A stretch of 58,904 bases of DNA from Alphaproteobacteria bacterium (GCA_017307285.1 JAFKFI010000062.1:1-58904); one strand, 5' to 3'; positions 20,018 through 29,113 are shown, counted from the stretch's first letter. The notes: a model not told the origin generated them from the sequence alone. A program made the numbers and translations.

Positions 20018-20377
20018 ATGAAGCAGTTTGTCACGTTCAGGGGGCTCGCCTTCGCGCTGCTGGCCCTGTTCGTGCAGATTGCTGCACCGGTCGGCGCGGC
20101 TCTGTCGATGGGTGCGCAGGCCGACTTGCTCGCCGACGCGCCGATCTGCTCCGAGCATCAGGATTCGCGACAGACCGACGGGTCCCATCGCCACGACACC
20201 GCCTGCCCGCTTTGCCAGGTTTGCTGCACGGCGCCGCACATTCTGGCAGCGACGCCCGCCGCCGAGTTGCCGCTATCCTTGCTCGTCGCCTATGTCGAGC
20301 AAAGCGAGGGCCAGCCCGGCCTGCCGCGCGGACCGCCTCACCAGTCCCCGAACGCCCGCGCCCCTCCCCTGAGCTGA
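20018..20377 (+). CDS. DUF2946-like small Cys/His-rich exported protein
   Basis: A 119-residue protein with an N-terminal hydrophobic segment (about residues 8–30) that acts as signal or anchor. A dense metal-binding-looking patch follows: C44, H47, H57, H59, C63, C66, C69, C70 and H74, including HRHDTACPLCQVCC. The CPLC motif and size match the DUF2946 family, whose function is not established; members often neighbour TonB-dependent receptors for copper or other metals. The start ATG lies 6 bases after the ATPase stop. Binding a soft metal such as copper in the periplasm is an inference from the ligand set and the YcnI neighbour. Confidence 0.75.
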   Translation: MKQFVTFRGLAFALLALFVQIAAPVGAALSMGAQADLLADAPICSEHQDSRQTDGSHRHDTACPLCQVCCTAPHILAATPAAELPLSLLVAYVEQSEGQPGLPRGPPHQSPNARAPPLS

Positions 20378-20474
20378 CTGCTTGAGTCCATCCCGGTTGG
20401 CCTCGCATCAGCGCGCGAGGCTGCTCGCAATCGCTCATGCCGAGGCCGGCGCAGGTCGGCCCAGGGGACATCCC

Positions 20475-22586
20475 GTGTATCGCATTGCTCCGGCTGCCAG
20501 CGGCGCCTTGTCGCTGGTCGCACTCCTCTTCGCTCGCCCGGCCCATGCCCAGGCGCTCCCTCCCGCCACACCGACCATCGAACTCCCGCCCGTGACCGTC
20601 ACCGCCCGTCCCGCCGGTTCGTTGACGGTGCCGGGCCTTGAATTGCAGCGCGAGGCGATCGATCAGACCGCTGGCTCCGTCGAATGGATCAACAGCGAGT
20701 CCTACAAGAACAGCTACTCGAACACGCTGCGCGACGTGCTGAAGAACACGCCCGGCGTTTACGTGCAGAACCGCTACGGCCAGGAAATCCGCCTCTCCAT
20801 TCGCGGCTCCGGGATCGGCCGCTCCTTCCACCTGCGCGGGCTCGAGTTGCTGCAGGACGGCATCCCGGTGAACCTCGCGGATGGCAGCGGCGATTTTTAT
20901 CAGCTCGACCCGCTGGCTTTCCGCTCCATCGAGGTGTTCAAGGGCGGCAACGGGCTGGCCTATGGCTCCTCAACCTTGGGCGGGGCGATCAATTTCGTCT
21001 CGCCCACAGCCTACACCGCCGTCGCACCGAACATGGTGCGCCTCGACAGCGGCAGCTTCGGCATGGTCCGGCTGAACGGCCAGGTCTCGCGCGCGTTCGG
21101 CGACTTCGACGCGCTCGGCAATCTCACGCTGACGCATAGCGACGGCTATCGTGACCATTCACGCCAGCAGGCGCTGCAGTTCAACGCCAACGCCGGCTAC
21201 CGGATCAACGAGAACGTCGAAACTCGCTTCTATGTCGGCGCCTACTTCGTCGCCCAGCAGCTGCCGGGCACGCTGACCTTGAGCCAGGCACTCAACGAGC
21301 CGACGATGGCCGCCCCTGCCGCGGTGTCAGGCAATCAGTCGCGCGAGACCTGGACGGAGCGTGTCGCGAACCGCACGACGGTGGTGCTCGACACTGGCAA
21401 GCTCGATTTCGACACCTGGTTCATCCACAAGAAGCTCTTCCATCCGATCTTCCAGGTGATCGACCAGGACGGGATCACGTATGGCGTCGGCGCGCGCTAT
21501 ACGGCGTCCTTCGACCTCGGTGGCTTCCGTGACGACGTGATCGCTGGCGCGCGGTTCTTCGGCGGCAACAACACAGCGCTGCAGTTCGTCAATATCGGCG
21601 GCAGCCGGGGTGCGCAGACGCTCAACTCGCGCCAGAACGCCTACAACTACCAGGCCTATTTCGAGAACCGGTTCTTCTTCCTGCCAACTGTGGCACTGAT
21701 GGCGGGGGCCAAGGCGCTGATCGACCAGCGCGACTACGTGGACGAAGGCGGCGGGCTTTCGGCCAGTCGGGGCTACGCCAATCTCGGCAAGACCTATAGC
21801 GGGTTCAACCCGAAGATCGGCCTGCTCTGGGAGCCTCGGGAAAACATCCAGGCGTTCGTCGATCTGACGCGCAGCCAGGACGTGCCGGACTTCACCGACC
21901 TTGTTCAAACCCAGGTGAACGGCGCGACCGGCTTCGTCCCTCTGCAATCGCAGCGCGCGTGGACGGTGGAGATCGGCACGCGCGGGCAATATGACCGGTT
22001 CGCCTGGGACGTGACCGCCTACCGTTCGACGGTGAATGGGCAGTTGTTGCAATACACGACGTCGCCGAACAACATCCCGGCATCCACCTTCAACGCCGGC
22101 ACGACGATCATCCAGGGCATCGAGCTCGGCGCCAGTGCCGACATCGTGCGAGATGTCACTGGGCCAGGCGTGGGCGATCGGATCACGCTGTCGCAGCTAT
22201 GGAACTACACGGACGCGCATTTCGAGAACGACCCGCAATACGGCAACAACAAGATCGCCGGACTGCCGCCGCACATTCTGCGGACCACTCTGACCTACGC
22301 CCATCCCAGCGGATTCTATCTCGCGCCGTCCTGGGACATCGTGCCGGTCGGCATGTACGCGGATTTCGCCAACACTTTGCAAGTGCCCGCCTACTCGCTG
22401 TTCGGCGTCCAGGCGGGTTTCGACTTCGGCAACGGCTCGCTGGTCTATCTCGACGCACGCAACCTGACGAACAAGCACTACATCAGCGATCTTGGCACGA
22501 TCACCAATGCCCAGACGGTCAGCAGCGCGGTCTTTTACCCAGGCGACGGGCTGAGCATCTACGCCGGCGCGCGACTGGCGTTTTGA
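20475..22586 (+). CDS. TonB-dependent outer-membrane receptor (second receptor)
   Basis: A 703-residue TonB-dependent receptor. I place the start at the GTG at 20475: it has AGGGGA at a 6-base distance and opens directly into a clean signal peptide ending PAHAQ. The frame runs back to a TTG at 20382 but without a signal. A TonB-box-like ELPPVTVTA follows, then the plug (LRDVLKNTPGVYVQNRYG, LSIRGSGIGRSFHLRG, IEVFKGGNGLAYGSSTLGGA) and a barrel ending in GARLAF with the classical terminal Phe. It differs from the siderophore-type receptor across the divergent promoter. With DUF2946 upstream and the YcnI-like gene 11 bases downstream, copper or a metallophore is a plausible substrate. It lacks the Met-rich motifs of OprC that I would look for. 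Confidence 0.93.
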   Translation: MYRIAPAASGALSLVALLFARPAHAQALPPATPTIELPPVTVTARPAGSLTVPGLELQREAIDQTAGSVEWINSESYKNSYSNTLRDVLKNTPGVYVQNRYGQEIRLSIRGSGIGRSFHLRGLELLQDGIPVNLADGSGDFYQLDPLAFRSIEVFKGGNGLAYGSSTLGGAINFVSPTAYTAVAPNMVRLDSGSFGMVRLNGQVSRAFGDFDALGNLTLTHSDGYRDHSRQQALQFNANAGYRINENVETRFYVGAYFVAQQLPGTLTLSQALNEPTMAAPAAVSGNQSRETWTERVANRTTVVLDTGKLDFDTWFIHKKLFHPIFQVIDQDGITYGVGARYTASFDLGGFRDDVIAGARFFGGNNTALQFVNIGGSRGAQTLNSRQNAYNYQAYFENRFFFLPTVALMAGAKALIDQRDYVDEGGGLSASRGYANLGKTYSGFNPKIGLLWEPRENIQAFVDLTRSQDVPDFTDLVQTQVNGATGFVPLQSQRAWTVEIGTRGQYDRFAWDVTAYRSTVNGQLLQYTTSPNNIPASTFNAGTTIIQGIELGASADIVRDVTGPGVGDRITLSQLWNYTDAHFENDPQYGNNKIAGLPPHILRTTLTYAHPSGFYLAPSWDIVPVGMYADFANTLQVPAYSLFGVQAGFDFGNGSLVYLDARNLTNKHYISDLGTITNAQTVSSAVFYPGDGLSIYAGARLAF

Positions 22587-22597
22587 GGAGATACGAC

Positions 22598-23125
22598 GTG
22601 AAACGAAACTGGATCGCGCCGGCGATCGTCCTGGCCGGACTGGTCGCGGGCGGCCCGGCAATCGCCCATGTCGTCCTCGCCGTCCGCGAGGCTCCGGCCG
22701 GCAGCTACTATAAGGCGACCTTCCGGGTGCCACACGGTTGCGATGGCTCCCCGACCGTCGCACTCAGCGTCGAGCTGCCACCCGGCATCGTGGTCGCGAA
22801 GCCCGCTGCCAAACCGGGATGGACATTGGAGATCGAGAAGGAGCATCTCGCTCAGCCGGTGGTCAACGAAGGACATCAGCTCACCGAGCGGGTCAAGCTC
22901 GTGCGATGGCAGGGCGGCCGCTTGCCGGACGACGAGTTCGACGAATTCTCTATGATGGTGCGTCTGCCAGCAGAGGAGGGGCCGCTCTATTTTCCCGTAA
23001 CGCAGCGATGCGAGGTGGGCGAGACGGCCTGGGTACAGAGGCCGACGGGCGAAGCGGGCGCCCGACCCCCGCCGCACCCGGCGCCTTCCGTGTTGGTGAC
23101 GCCGCTCATCAGTCGAAACCGATAA
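22598..23125 (+). CDS. YcnI-like (DUF1775) copper-binding exported protein
   Basis: A 175-residue exported protein of the YcnI/DUF1775 family. The signal peptide ends AIA|H, so cleavage would leave His24 as the new N-terminus, followed by VVLAVREAPAGSYYKATFRVPHGCDGS, a family hallmark. In B. subtilis YcnI the corresponding histidine makes a monohistidine copper brace, so copper binding is likely. The GTG start at 22598 has GAGGAG 7 bases upstream. Usual YcnI proteins have a C-terminal membrane anchor; here the tail is short and proline-rich with no clear anchor. It closes the nine-gene operon. The gap after it holds the promoter region of the glucosidase. Confidence 0.88.
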   Translation: MKRNWIAPAIVLAGLVAGGPAIAHVVLAVREAPAGSYYKATFRVPHGCDGSPTVALSVELPPGIVVAKPAAKPGWTLEIEKEHLAQPVVNEGHQLTERVKLVRWQGGRLPDDEFDEFSMMVRLPAEEGPLYFPVTQRCEVGETAWVQRPTGEAGARPPPHPAPSVLVTPLISRNR

Positions 23126-23229
23126 GGGGTCGGCGCGGCAGCGCAACAAGGTGGCGACAGGAGGGCGAGCCCCGCTATAACCGCAAGTTGAGGTGGCGGG
23201 CGCTCGGCCCGCGGTGAGGGGAGAACGCA

Positions 23230-25404
23230 ATGCCGTTTACGGTGCAGGTCGGGCCGCCGCAGATCGCCATCCATCAGGGGCAGACCGTGCTGGTCAGCGA
23301 GCCGAACGGGGAAGTGTACTGGCCATCCGAAAAGGGCCTGTATTTCCTCGACACGCGCCTGATCAGCAGCTGGACGATCTACGCCAACGGCGAGAAGTGG
23401 GAGCTCCTGAACGGTGGCGGCGTCACCTATTACGGCGCACGCGTGTTCCTCACGAATAACGCGATCCCCACGCAAGAGGGCATCATCCCGCCGCGCACGC
23501 TGAGCCTGGTGCTCACCCGCTCGATCAGCGGCGGGATGCACGAGGATCTCGACATCACCAATCACGGCTCGCAGCATGTCCGGTTCCAGCTGGAGATCGC
23601 CGTGCGCTGCGATTTCGCCGATATATTCGAGGTGAAATCGAACCGCATCGTGCGGCGCGGACGCATCGAGACACACTGGTCGGAGCACCAGCAGCGCCTC
23701 GCCACCACCTACGTCAACGGCGATTTCTCGCGCTCGGTGACGATCTCGCCGCGCAAGCACTCGTCGCGCGCGGTCTACGCCAACGGGCGACTCAGCTTCG
23801 AGATCGGGCTCGATCCCGGCCAGTCCTGGCATTGCTGCCTGGTCTACGACCTTGCGGATGGCGACAAGCAATTCCCGGCACCGGAAGACTGCACCGCCCA
23901 CTCGCATGGCTCCAAACACGCCGGAACTCTGGCCGACTGGCTGAAGACGGTGATGAAGATCCGGACCAGCAACGAGGAATTCTACCGGCTGTACCGCCAG
24001 TCGTTGGAAGACATGGCGGCGCTGCGACTGCCGATGAACGGTACAGACCACATGGCATTCCTGCCGGCCGCCGGACTGCCCTGGTTCGTCGCCCCTTTCG
24101 GTCGTGACAGCCTCATCGTCTCGTTACAGAACCTGCTGATCTACCCGGAGTTCGCGCGCGGCGCGCTCGACATATTGGGCTCGCTGCAATCAACCGTGGA
24201 CGACCCGCATCGCGACGCGGAGCCGGGCAAGATCCTGCACGAGATGCGCTACGGCGAGCTGGCGCATTTCAAGCTGATCCCGCACACCCCGTACTACGGC
24301 ACCGCGGATGCGACGCCGCTCTATCTCATCACCTTGCACGCCGCCTGGCGGGCGACTGGAGACCGCTCGCTGCTGGAACGCCATCTCGCCACGGCGGAGG
24401 GCTGTCTCACGTGGATCGACAAATACGGCGACCGGGACGGCGACGGGTTCCAGGAGTACCAGACCCGCTCGGACCTCGGCTACGAGAACATGGCGTGGAA
24501 GGACAGCGGCGATTGCGTGGTGTACGCCGACGGCTCCCTGGTCAAGGGACCGAAGGCGCTCTGCGAGTTGCAGGGCTACGTGTACGACGCTTGGCTGCGC
24601 ATGGCCTCTGTATACGACGAACTCGGCAACCCCAAGCGAGCTCGGGAGCTGCGGGCGAAGGCGCAAACCCTCTTCGACCGTTTCAACGAGGTGTTCTGGG
24701 ACGAGGAATTCGGCTTCTACGCGTTCGCCTTGGACGGCGACAAAAAGAAAGCCCTTTCGGTGTCGTCGAATGTCGGGCACTGCCTGTTCTCGGGCATCAT
24801 CCGGCCGGATCGGGCGAAGCGTGTCGTCGAGCGGCTGATGCAGCCCGACATGTGGAGCGGCTGGGGCATCCGCACGCTCTCGGCGCTGAACCCCGCGTTC
24901 AATCCCTACAATTACCAGACCGGCTCGGTGTGGCCGCACGACAACGGCATCATCGCACTCGGTTTCAAACGCTACGGCTTCGGGGCGGAGGCAGCGGCAA
25001 TCGCGCACGACATCAGCGTGGCGGGCAGCCATTTCCTGTCCAACCAGCTGCCGGAGCTCTACGCCGGCATCCAGCGCGACGGTGGCAATTTCCCGGTGCA
25101 GTATATCGGCGCCAATGTGCCGCAGGCCTGGGCGGCGGGCGCGTCGTTCATGCTGATCCAGGCGATGCTCGGCATCCTGCCGGATGCTCCGAACGGGCGG
25201 CTATTCGTCTATCCCGAGTTGCCTGCCTGGCTGCCCGACATCACGCTGCTCGACCTGATGGTGGGTGAGCTGCGCTTCGATATTCGCTTCTGGCGCGAGC
25301 AGGACGAGACCCGGTTCGAGGTGCTGAAAGGGGATGCGACGAGGGTGATTCGCCGTCCGATGACGGAGCTGAGCGAGCATCTGCGGAGGGGGACGCAGGC
25401 TTAA
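23230..25404 (+). CDS. Amylo-alpha-1,6-glucosidase-like (glycogen debranching) enzyme
   Basis: A 724-residue protein with an N-terminal glycogen-debranching beta domain (about residues 10–215: VLVSEPNGEVYWPSEKGLYFLDTR) and a C-terminal alpha/alpha-toroid glycosidase domain (about 260–710). Family stretches include PWFVAPFGRDSLIVSLQ, IPHTPYYGTADATPLYL, GDGFQEYQTRSDLGYENMAWKDSGD and GWGIRTLSALNPAFNPYNYQTGSVWPHDNG. It has no signal peptide, so it is cytoplasmic. GGTGAGGGGAG lies just before the ATG. It stands alone, with no glycogen genes nearby. The related GH63-like mannosylglycerate hydrolases share the fold, so the exact glycan is uncertain. Confidence 0.88.
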   Translation: MPFTVQVGPPQIAIHQGQTVLVSEPNGEVYWPSEKGLYFLDTRLISSWTIYANGEKWELLNGGGVTYYGARVFLTNNAIPTQEGIIPPRTLSLVLTRSISGGMHEDLDITNHGSQHVRFQLEIAVRCDFADIFEVKSNRIVRRGRIETHWSEHQQRLATTYVNGDFSRSVTISPRKHSSRAVYANGRLSFEIGLDPGQSWHCCLVYDLADGDKQFPAPEDCTAHSHGSKHAGTLADWLKTVMKIRTSNEEFYRLYRQSLEDMAALRLPMNGTDHMAFLPAAGLPWFVAPFGRDSLIVSLQNLLIYPEFARGALDILGSLQSTVDDPHRDAEPGKILHEMRYGELAHFKLIPHTPYYGTADATPLYLITLHAAWRATGDRSLLERHLATAEGCLTWIDKYGDRDGDGFQEYQTRSDLGYENMAWKDSGDCVVYADGSLVKGPKALCELQGYVYDAWLRMASVYDELGNPKRARELRAKAQTLFDRFNEVFWDEEFGFYAFALDGDKKKALSVSSNVGHCLFSGIIRPDRAKRVVERLMQPDMWSGWGIRTLSALNPAFNPYNYQTGSVWPHDNGIIALGFKRYGFGAEAAAIAHDISVAGSHFLSNQLPELYAGIQRDGGNFPVQYIGANVPQAWAAGASFMLIQAMLGILPDAPNGRLFVYPELPAWLPDITLLDLMVGELRFDIRFWREQDETRFEVLKGDATRVIRRPMTELSEHLRRGTQA

Positions 25405-25405
25405 T

Positions 25406-25482
25406 CCCTCACCCAACCCTCTCCCAAGGGGAGAGGGCTTTGCTTCTCCCTCTCCCTTTGGGAGAGGGGTTGGGGTGAGGGG
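25406..25482. repeat. C/G-rich palindromic intergenic element, copy 1; probable bidirectional terminator
   Basis: The whole gap between the convergent glucosidase and thiolase genes is an imperfect long palindrome built of CCCTC, ACCC, CTCTCCC and AAGGGGAGAGGG units, mirrored by CTCTCCCTTTGGGAGAGGGG and TTGGGGTGAGGG. It also contains two shorter nested hairpins. A related copy with the same unit order lies at 33132–33221. Placement between convergent genes fits termination; recurrence marks it as a dispersed repeat family. Confidence 0.8.
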
Positions 25483-25484
25483 TC

Positions 25485-26657
25485 TTACCGCTCCAACGTC
25501 ATCGCGACACCCATGCCGCCGCCGATGCACAGCGTGGCAAGGCCCTTCTTGGCGTCGCGCTTGCCCATCTCGTGTAGCAGCGTCACCAGCACGCGGGCAC
25601 CGGAAGCGCCGATCGGGTGGCCGATGGCGATGGCGCCCCCGTTGACGTTCACTTTCGATGTATCCCAGCCAAGATCCTTGTTGACCGCCAATGCTTGTGC
25701 GGCAAATGCCTCGTTGGCCTCCATCAGATCGAGCTGATCGGCCTTCCAGCCGGCACGTGCCAGCGCCTTGCGGGTCGAGGGGATCGGGCCGGTGCCCATT
25801 ACGGCGGGATCGACCCCGGCTGTCGCGAAGCTCGCGATGCGGGCGAGCGGCGTGAGGCCGCGCCTGGCCGCTTCCGATGCGGTCATCACCACGACGGCGG
25901 CCGCGCCGTCGTTGATGCCCGAGGCGTTGCCGGCGGTGACGGTGCCCTCCTTGCTGAACGCGGGGCGCAGCTTCGCCATCGTCTCGGCGTTGGCGTCGTG
26001 ACGGATGTACTCGTCGTCGCTCACCACCGTATCGCCCTTGCGGCCCTTCACCGTGACGGGGGCGATCTCGTCCTTGAACCGGCCGGCCTTCTGCGCCGCC
26101 GAGGCCTTGTTCTGCGAGGCCAGCGCGAAGGCGTCCTGCTCGTCACGGGTAATCTGATACGCGCGCGCGACGTTCTCGGCGGTGATGCCCATGTGGTAGC
26201 CGTGGAAGGCGTCCCACAGGCCGTCCTTCAGCATGGTGTCGATGAACTCGACGCCGCCCATCTTGGTGCCGCCGCGGAGATAGGCCGCGTGCTGCGACTG
26301 GCTCATGCTCTCTTGCCCGCCGGCAATGACGATGTTGCTCTCGCCGGTGCGCACTTGCTGTGCGGCGAGTGCCACGGCGCGAAGGCCGGAGCCGCAGACC
26401 TGGTTGATCGCGAAGGCTGTCTTGTCGTCGGGGATTCCGGCAGCGCGGGCCGCCTGCCGGGCCGGGTTCTGCCCCTCGCCGGCGGTGAGGATCTGCCCGA
26501 GGATCACCTCGTCCACGTCGCTCGGGTCGAGCTTTGCCCGCTCCATCGCGGCCTGGATGGCGACCTTGCCGAGCTCGTGGGCCGCCAGCCCGCCGAGCGC
26601 TCCGCTGAAGCTGCCGACCGGGGTGCGCGCGGCCGCGACGATGACGATGTCGTCCAT
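25485..26657 (-). CDS. phaA: Acetyl-CoA C-acetyltransferase (thiolase, PhaA/AtoB-type)
   Basis: A 390-residue thiolase that condenses two acetyl-CoA to acetoacetyl-CoA, or runs the reverse reaction. The nucleophilic Cys is C88 in [11 protein letters not shown]. The [10 protein letters not shown] block and the CIGGGMG block supply the catalytic His and second Cys. The N-terminus [15 protein letters not shown] and full length match biosynthetic thiolases. It is followed by the palindromic element. phaC lies 94 bases upstream in the same orientation, which suggests a role in polyhydroxybutyrate supply. No acetoacetyl-CoA reductase (phaB) is adjacent, so the pathway needs a reductase from elsewhere. 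Confidence 0.94.
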   Translation of the reverse strand: MDDIVIVAAARTPVGSFSGALGGLAAHELGKVAIQAAMERAKLDPSDVDEVILGQILTAGEGQNPARQAARAAGIPDDKTAFAINQVCGSGLRAVALAAQQVRTGESNIVIAGGQESMSQSQHAAYLRGGTKMGGVEFIDTMLKDGLWDAFHGYHMGITAENVARAYQITRDEQDAFALASQNKASAAQKAGRFKDEIAPVTVKGRKGDTVVSDDEYIRHDANAETMAKLRPAFSKEGTVTAGNASGINDGAAAVVVMTASEAARRGLTPLARIASFATAGVDPAVMGTGPIPSTRKALARAGWKADQLDLMEANEAFAAQALAVNKDLGWDTSKVNVNGGAIAIGHPIGASGARVLVTLLHEMGKRDAKKGLATLCIGGGMGVAMTLER

Positions 26658-26751
26658 CCTGGGGATCTCCTTCCTGGAGCGGTGTCCTGAGGTCGATATG
26701 GGAACGCCGATGAGGGAACGTTACCCGCCTTGCCGCGGAGGCGAAAGCCAG

Positions 26752-27978
26752 TCAGAGCGCGGCCAGCCATTCCCGCAACGGCTGCCACAACGCGCGCTCG
26801 GCGGAGCGGCCGGCCGCCATGCCGATGTGGCCGGCTGCCGGTTCGTGCAACGTCGCACCCGGGATGAGCGCGGCAAGCGGACGCGCGGAGGCTGGCGGGA
26901 CGATCCGGTCCCGGCCCGGGACCGCGACGAAGGCGGGCACCGCGATCGCGGCGGGGTCCACCGCGAGGCCGGCGACGCGCCATTGGCCGGCTGCCGGTGT
27001 GTTCGCGCCATACCAACCGGCGAGGCATTCGCGCGCGACGGGGGCGGCGAGTGGAATCCCGTCGTTGAGCCAGTCCTCCAGCGCCACGAACAGCCGGGCA
27101 CGGTCGCTGTCGGGTTGCAGCCGGGCGAATGCGCGGTACTTCTCGGCCACCCCGCCAGGGTCGAGCAGCGCGAACATGGCCTGGATCACGTCGGTTGGCA
27201 GCGTGCCGTTGAAGCCGAGCGCCGGCTCCAGCAAAGCCACCGAGGCCGCCGCCTGTTTGGCACGCTCGGCCCCGCCGGCGTGGAAATCCCACGGGGCGGC
27301 GAGCAGGGCCAATGCGCGCACCAGGTCCGGCCGGCGCGCCGCCGCAGCCACGGCGAGCGTGCCGCCCATGCAATAACCCGCCAGCACGATCGGGCCTCCG
27401 GCGATTCGACGCGCCGCAGTTAGCGCGCGTTCGAGTCGGCCGGCGACGTAGTCGGTGAGGGTGAAGCCTCGCTCCACCGTGCCCGGCCAGCCCCAATCGA
27501 GCAGCAGCGGACGGATCCCCCGCTCGCCAAGCCAGCGCAGCATGGAGTGGCCGGGCGCGAGGTCGAGCACGTAAGCCCGGTTGATCAGACTGGGGACGAA
27601 CAAGACGGGGATAGCCTCGGCTGGCGTGGACGGCGCGTAATCGAGCAGGCGCGATCCGCCCTCCTGCCAGACGGTCGGCGGGTCAGGCAGGTCACGACGC
27701 CAGGGATGGCGGCGATAGGCGGCGATGCCCGCAAGCAGTGCGCGGTCCTGCCGCAGCACCGCCGCCAATCGAGCCGCGCCGTCCTCACGCCCGCCGACGG
27801 CGGCGGCGATCGCCTCGGCGGTCCAGTTCGGCCCGTTCCAACTGGGCGAGGCGCTGTTCGAGCTCGGCAATCCGGCCAACGAGGCGCTCGATCTCAGCAT
27901 CGCGAGGGTCAGGTGCAGCAGCAGCGGGCGGGGGCCGCGACGCTGCAGCGGCCCCGGCGCGTCGGTCCGCTCCGTCAC
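26752..27978 (-). CDS. phaC: Polyhydroxyalkanoate synthase-like alpha/beta hydrolase (PhaC)
   Basis: A 408-residue PHA synthase-like protein. The lipase-box-like AGYCMGG supplies the nucleophile C203; D357 (GRDRIV) and H384 (AGHIG) complete the triad. LLDYAPS, VLFVPSLINRAYVLDL and LLLDWGWP are typical PhaC stretches. It would polymerise hydroxyacyl-CoA on granules. The frame begins at GTG 27978, well inside the upstream PhaE-like gene. Residues 15–45 (GPRPLLLHLTLAMLRSS and onwards) resemble, from memory, the N-terminus of Rhodospirillales PhaC-like proteins, so I keep the long form. If wrong, the start would be GTG 27759 or TTG 27768, just after the PhaE stop. It is close to the class III length. 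Confidence 0.82.
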   Translation of the reverse strand: MTERTDAPGPLQRRGPRPLLLHLTLAMLRSSASLAGLPSSNSASPSWNGPNWTAEAIAAAVGGREDGAARLAAVLRQDRALLAGIAAYRRHPWRRDLPDPPTVWQEGGSRLLDYAPSTPAEAIPVLFVPSLINRAYVLDLAPGHSMLRWLGERGIRPLLLDWGWPGTVERGFTLTDYVAGRLERALTAARRIAGGPIVLAGYCMGGTLAVAAAARRPDLVRALALLAAPWDFHAGGAERAKQAAASVALLEPALGFNGTLPTDVIQAMFALLDPGGVAEKYRAFARLQPDSDRARLFVALEDWLNDGIPLAAPVARECLAGWYGANTPAAGQWRVAGLAVDPAAIAVPAFVAVPGRDRIVPPASARPLAALIPGATLHEPAAGHIGMAAGRSAERALWQPLREWLAAL

Positions 27979-28186
27979 CTGGTTCCGACGCGGCGGGTAC
28001 GCCGTTCAGCATCGCACCAGCGGCGCCGGCCCACACTGCGATTATTGCCTGCCACGTCTCCATCGCCTCCCGGTCGGCGGCGAGAGCGGCGAGCTCGCTT
28101 TGCCATAGCGTGATCCAGTCGCGCGCCAGCTCCTGCAGGCTGGCCCCACCCGCTTCGGGCGGATCGCCGGCCCCGCTCTCGCTCAT
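27785..28186 (-). CDS. Small PhaE-like PHA synthase partner
   Basis: A 133-residue protein upstream of phaC. The N-terminal half (LQELARDWITLWQSELAALAADREAMETWQ) looks helical, and a Pro/Ala-rich linker leads to a C-terminal coiled coil DAEIERLVGRIAELEQRLAQLE, the feature by which PhaE subunits contact PhaC. Canonical PhaE is about 350 residues, so this is a short form. It ends 194 bases inside the preferred phaC frame. The ATG at 28186 faces phaR across a 201-base divergent gap. It could equally be an unnamed granule-associated protein; function is inferred from position and coiled coil. Confidence 0.65.
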   Translation of the reverse strand: MSESGAGDPPEAGGASLQELARDWITLWQSELAALAADREAMETWQAIIAVWAGAAGAMLNGVPAASEPGDGADRRAGAAAASRPPPAAAAPDPRDAEIERLVGRIAELEQRLAQLERAELDRRGDRRRRRRA

Positions 28187-28281
28187 CCCTCATCCATCCT
28201 CCTGATCGCCGCGCCCGTCAGCACGGCTGGCGGTGCAAAAACCACGCGTCGCGCGAAATGCCGAGCACGATTTCTCGATTT

Positions 28282-28293
28282 TTGCTTTCGCAG
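28282..28293. promoter_or_regulatory. Candidate PhaR operator upstream of phaR
   Basis: TTGCTTTCGCAG is a TGC-N4-GCA palindrome close to the CTGC-N3/4-GCAG type of site reported for PhaR in other alphaproteobacteria. A TAAAAT at 28300–28305 just downstream could be a -10 element, putting the site where a repressor would block transcription. It lies 95 bases before the phaR start and in the gap shared with the divergent phaE–phaC genes. The remainder of the gap shows no other clear feature. Confidence 0.4.
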
Positions 28294-28387
28294 GTGCGGT
28301 AAAATCCGCATGTTATCCACCATCGGCGAGATTCCAACACCGGGGCATCAGCCGATCAGCCGACGAAGCGCCAGCAAGGGAAGCTCC

Positions 28388-29113
28388 ATGTCAGAGCCCG
28401 TCCGCACCCAGCCGGAGGACCAGCCGGCCTCGGCGCCGCCCGTGGTGGTGAAGAAATACGCGAACAGGCGGCTCTACAACACGGAAAGCTCCAGCTACAT
28501 CACGCTCGACAACCTTGCCGAGATGATCCGCGAGGGACGCGATTTTGTGGTCTATGACGCGAAAAGCGGCGAGGACATTACGCGGGGCGTGCTGACCCAG
28601 ATCATTGTCGAGGAGGAAGGCAAAGGTCGCGCCATGCTGCCGACCGGCTTCCTCCGCCAGCTGATCGGCTTCTACGGCGGCAACATGCAGAACTTGGTCC
28701 CGCGCTACCTCGAGCAGGCCATCACCGCCTTCGCCGACCAGCAGCGGCAGGTGCGCGAGACGATGCAGCAGACGATGGGCCGCATGTTCCCGTTCGGCAA
28801 CATGGAGGAGGTCAGTCGGCAGAACGTCGCCATGATGGAACGGGCGATGAGCCTGTGGGCGCCGTTCTATCGCCCGCCCCCCGCCACCGAACAACCCGGC
28901 GCCGCACCGCCGAGCACCGAGGCGAACGCCGCGCCGCAGCAGGAAATCGCGGCGTTGCGGGCGGAAGTGGAAGGGCTGCGTCGGCAGATCGCCGAAATGC
29001 GCTCCACGCCGCCCCCCAAGGCCGCTCCTGTGTCGCCCTCTTCGCAGTCCACGAGCGGGTCGGAGCGGGCGGGAAGGTCTCGCCAGACCGAGTCCTTGAA
29101 CACTAAGGCGTGA
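28388..29113 (+). CDS. phaR: Polyhydroxyalkanoate synthesis repressor PhaR
   Basis: PhaR is a DNA-binding sensor of PHA granules that represses phasin genes, and often itself, until polymer is present. The 241-residue product has the invariant N-terminal domain KKYANRRLYNTESSSYITL (about residues 22–40), RDFVVYDAKSGEDITRGVLTQIIVEEE and two PHB-accumulation regulatory repeats (LPTGFLRQLIGFYGG and nearby). The C-terminus is a proline/serine-rich tail with a short coiled coil (EIAALRAEVEGLRRQIAEM). The ATG at 28388 follows AAGGGAAG and precedes the conserved region. It is divergent from the phaE–phaC pair. Confidence 0.96.
   Translation: MSEPVRTQPEDQPASAPPVVVKKYANRRLYNTESSSYITLDNLAEMIREGRDFVVYDAKSGEDITRGVLTQIIVEEEGKGRAMLPTGFLRQLIGFYGGNMQNLVPRYLEQAITAFADQQRQVRETMQQTMGRMFPFGNMEEVSRQNVAMMERAMSLWAPFYRPPPATEQPGAAPPSTEANAAPQQEIAALRAEVEGLRRQIAEMRSTPPPKAAPVSPSSQSTSGSERAGRSRQTESLNTKA

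Noticed and set aside
23196-23212. A small GC hairpin before the glucosidase gene as a riboswitch or terminator
   Set aside because: Only a 6-base stem, with no T-run and no recognised riboswitch core; it is probably chance in GC-rich DNA.
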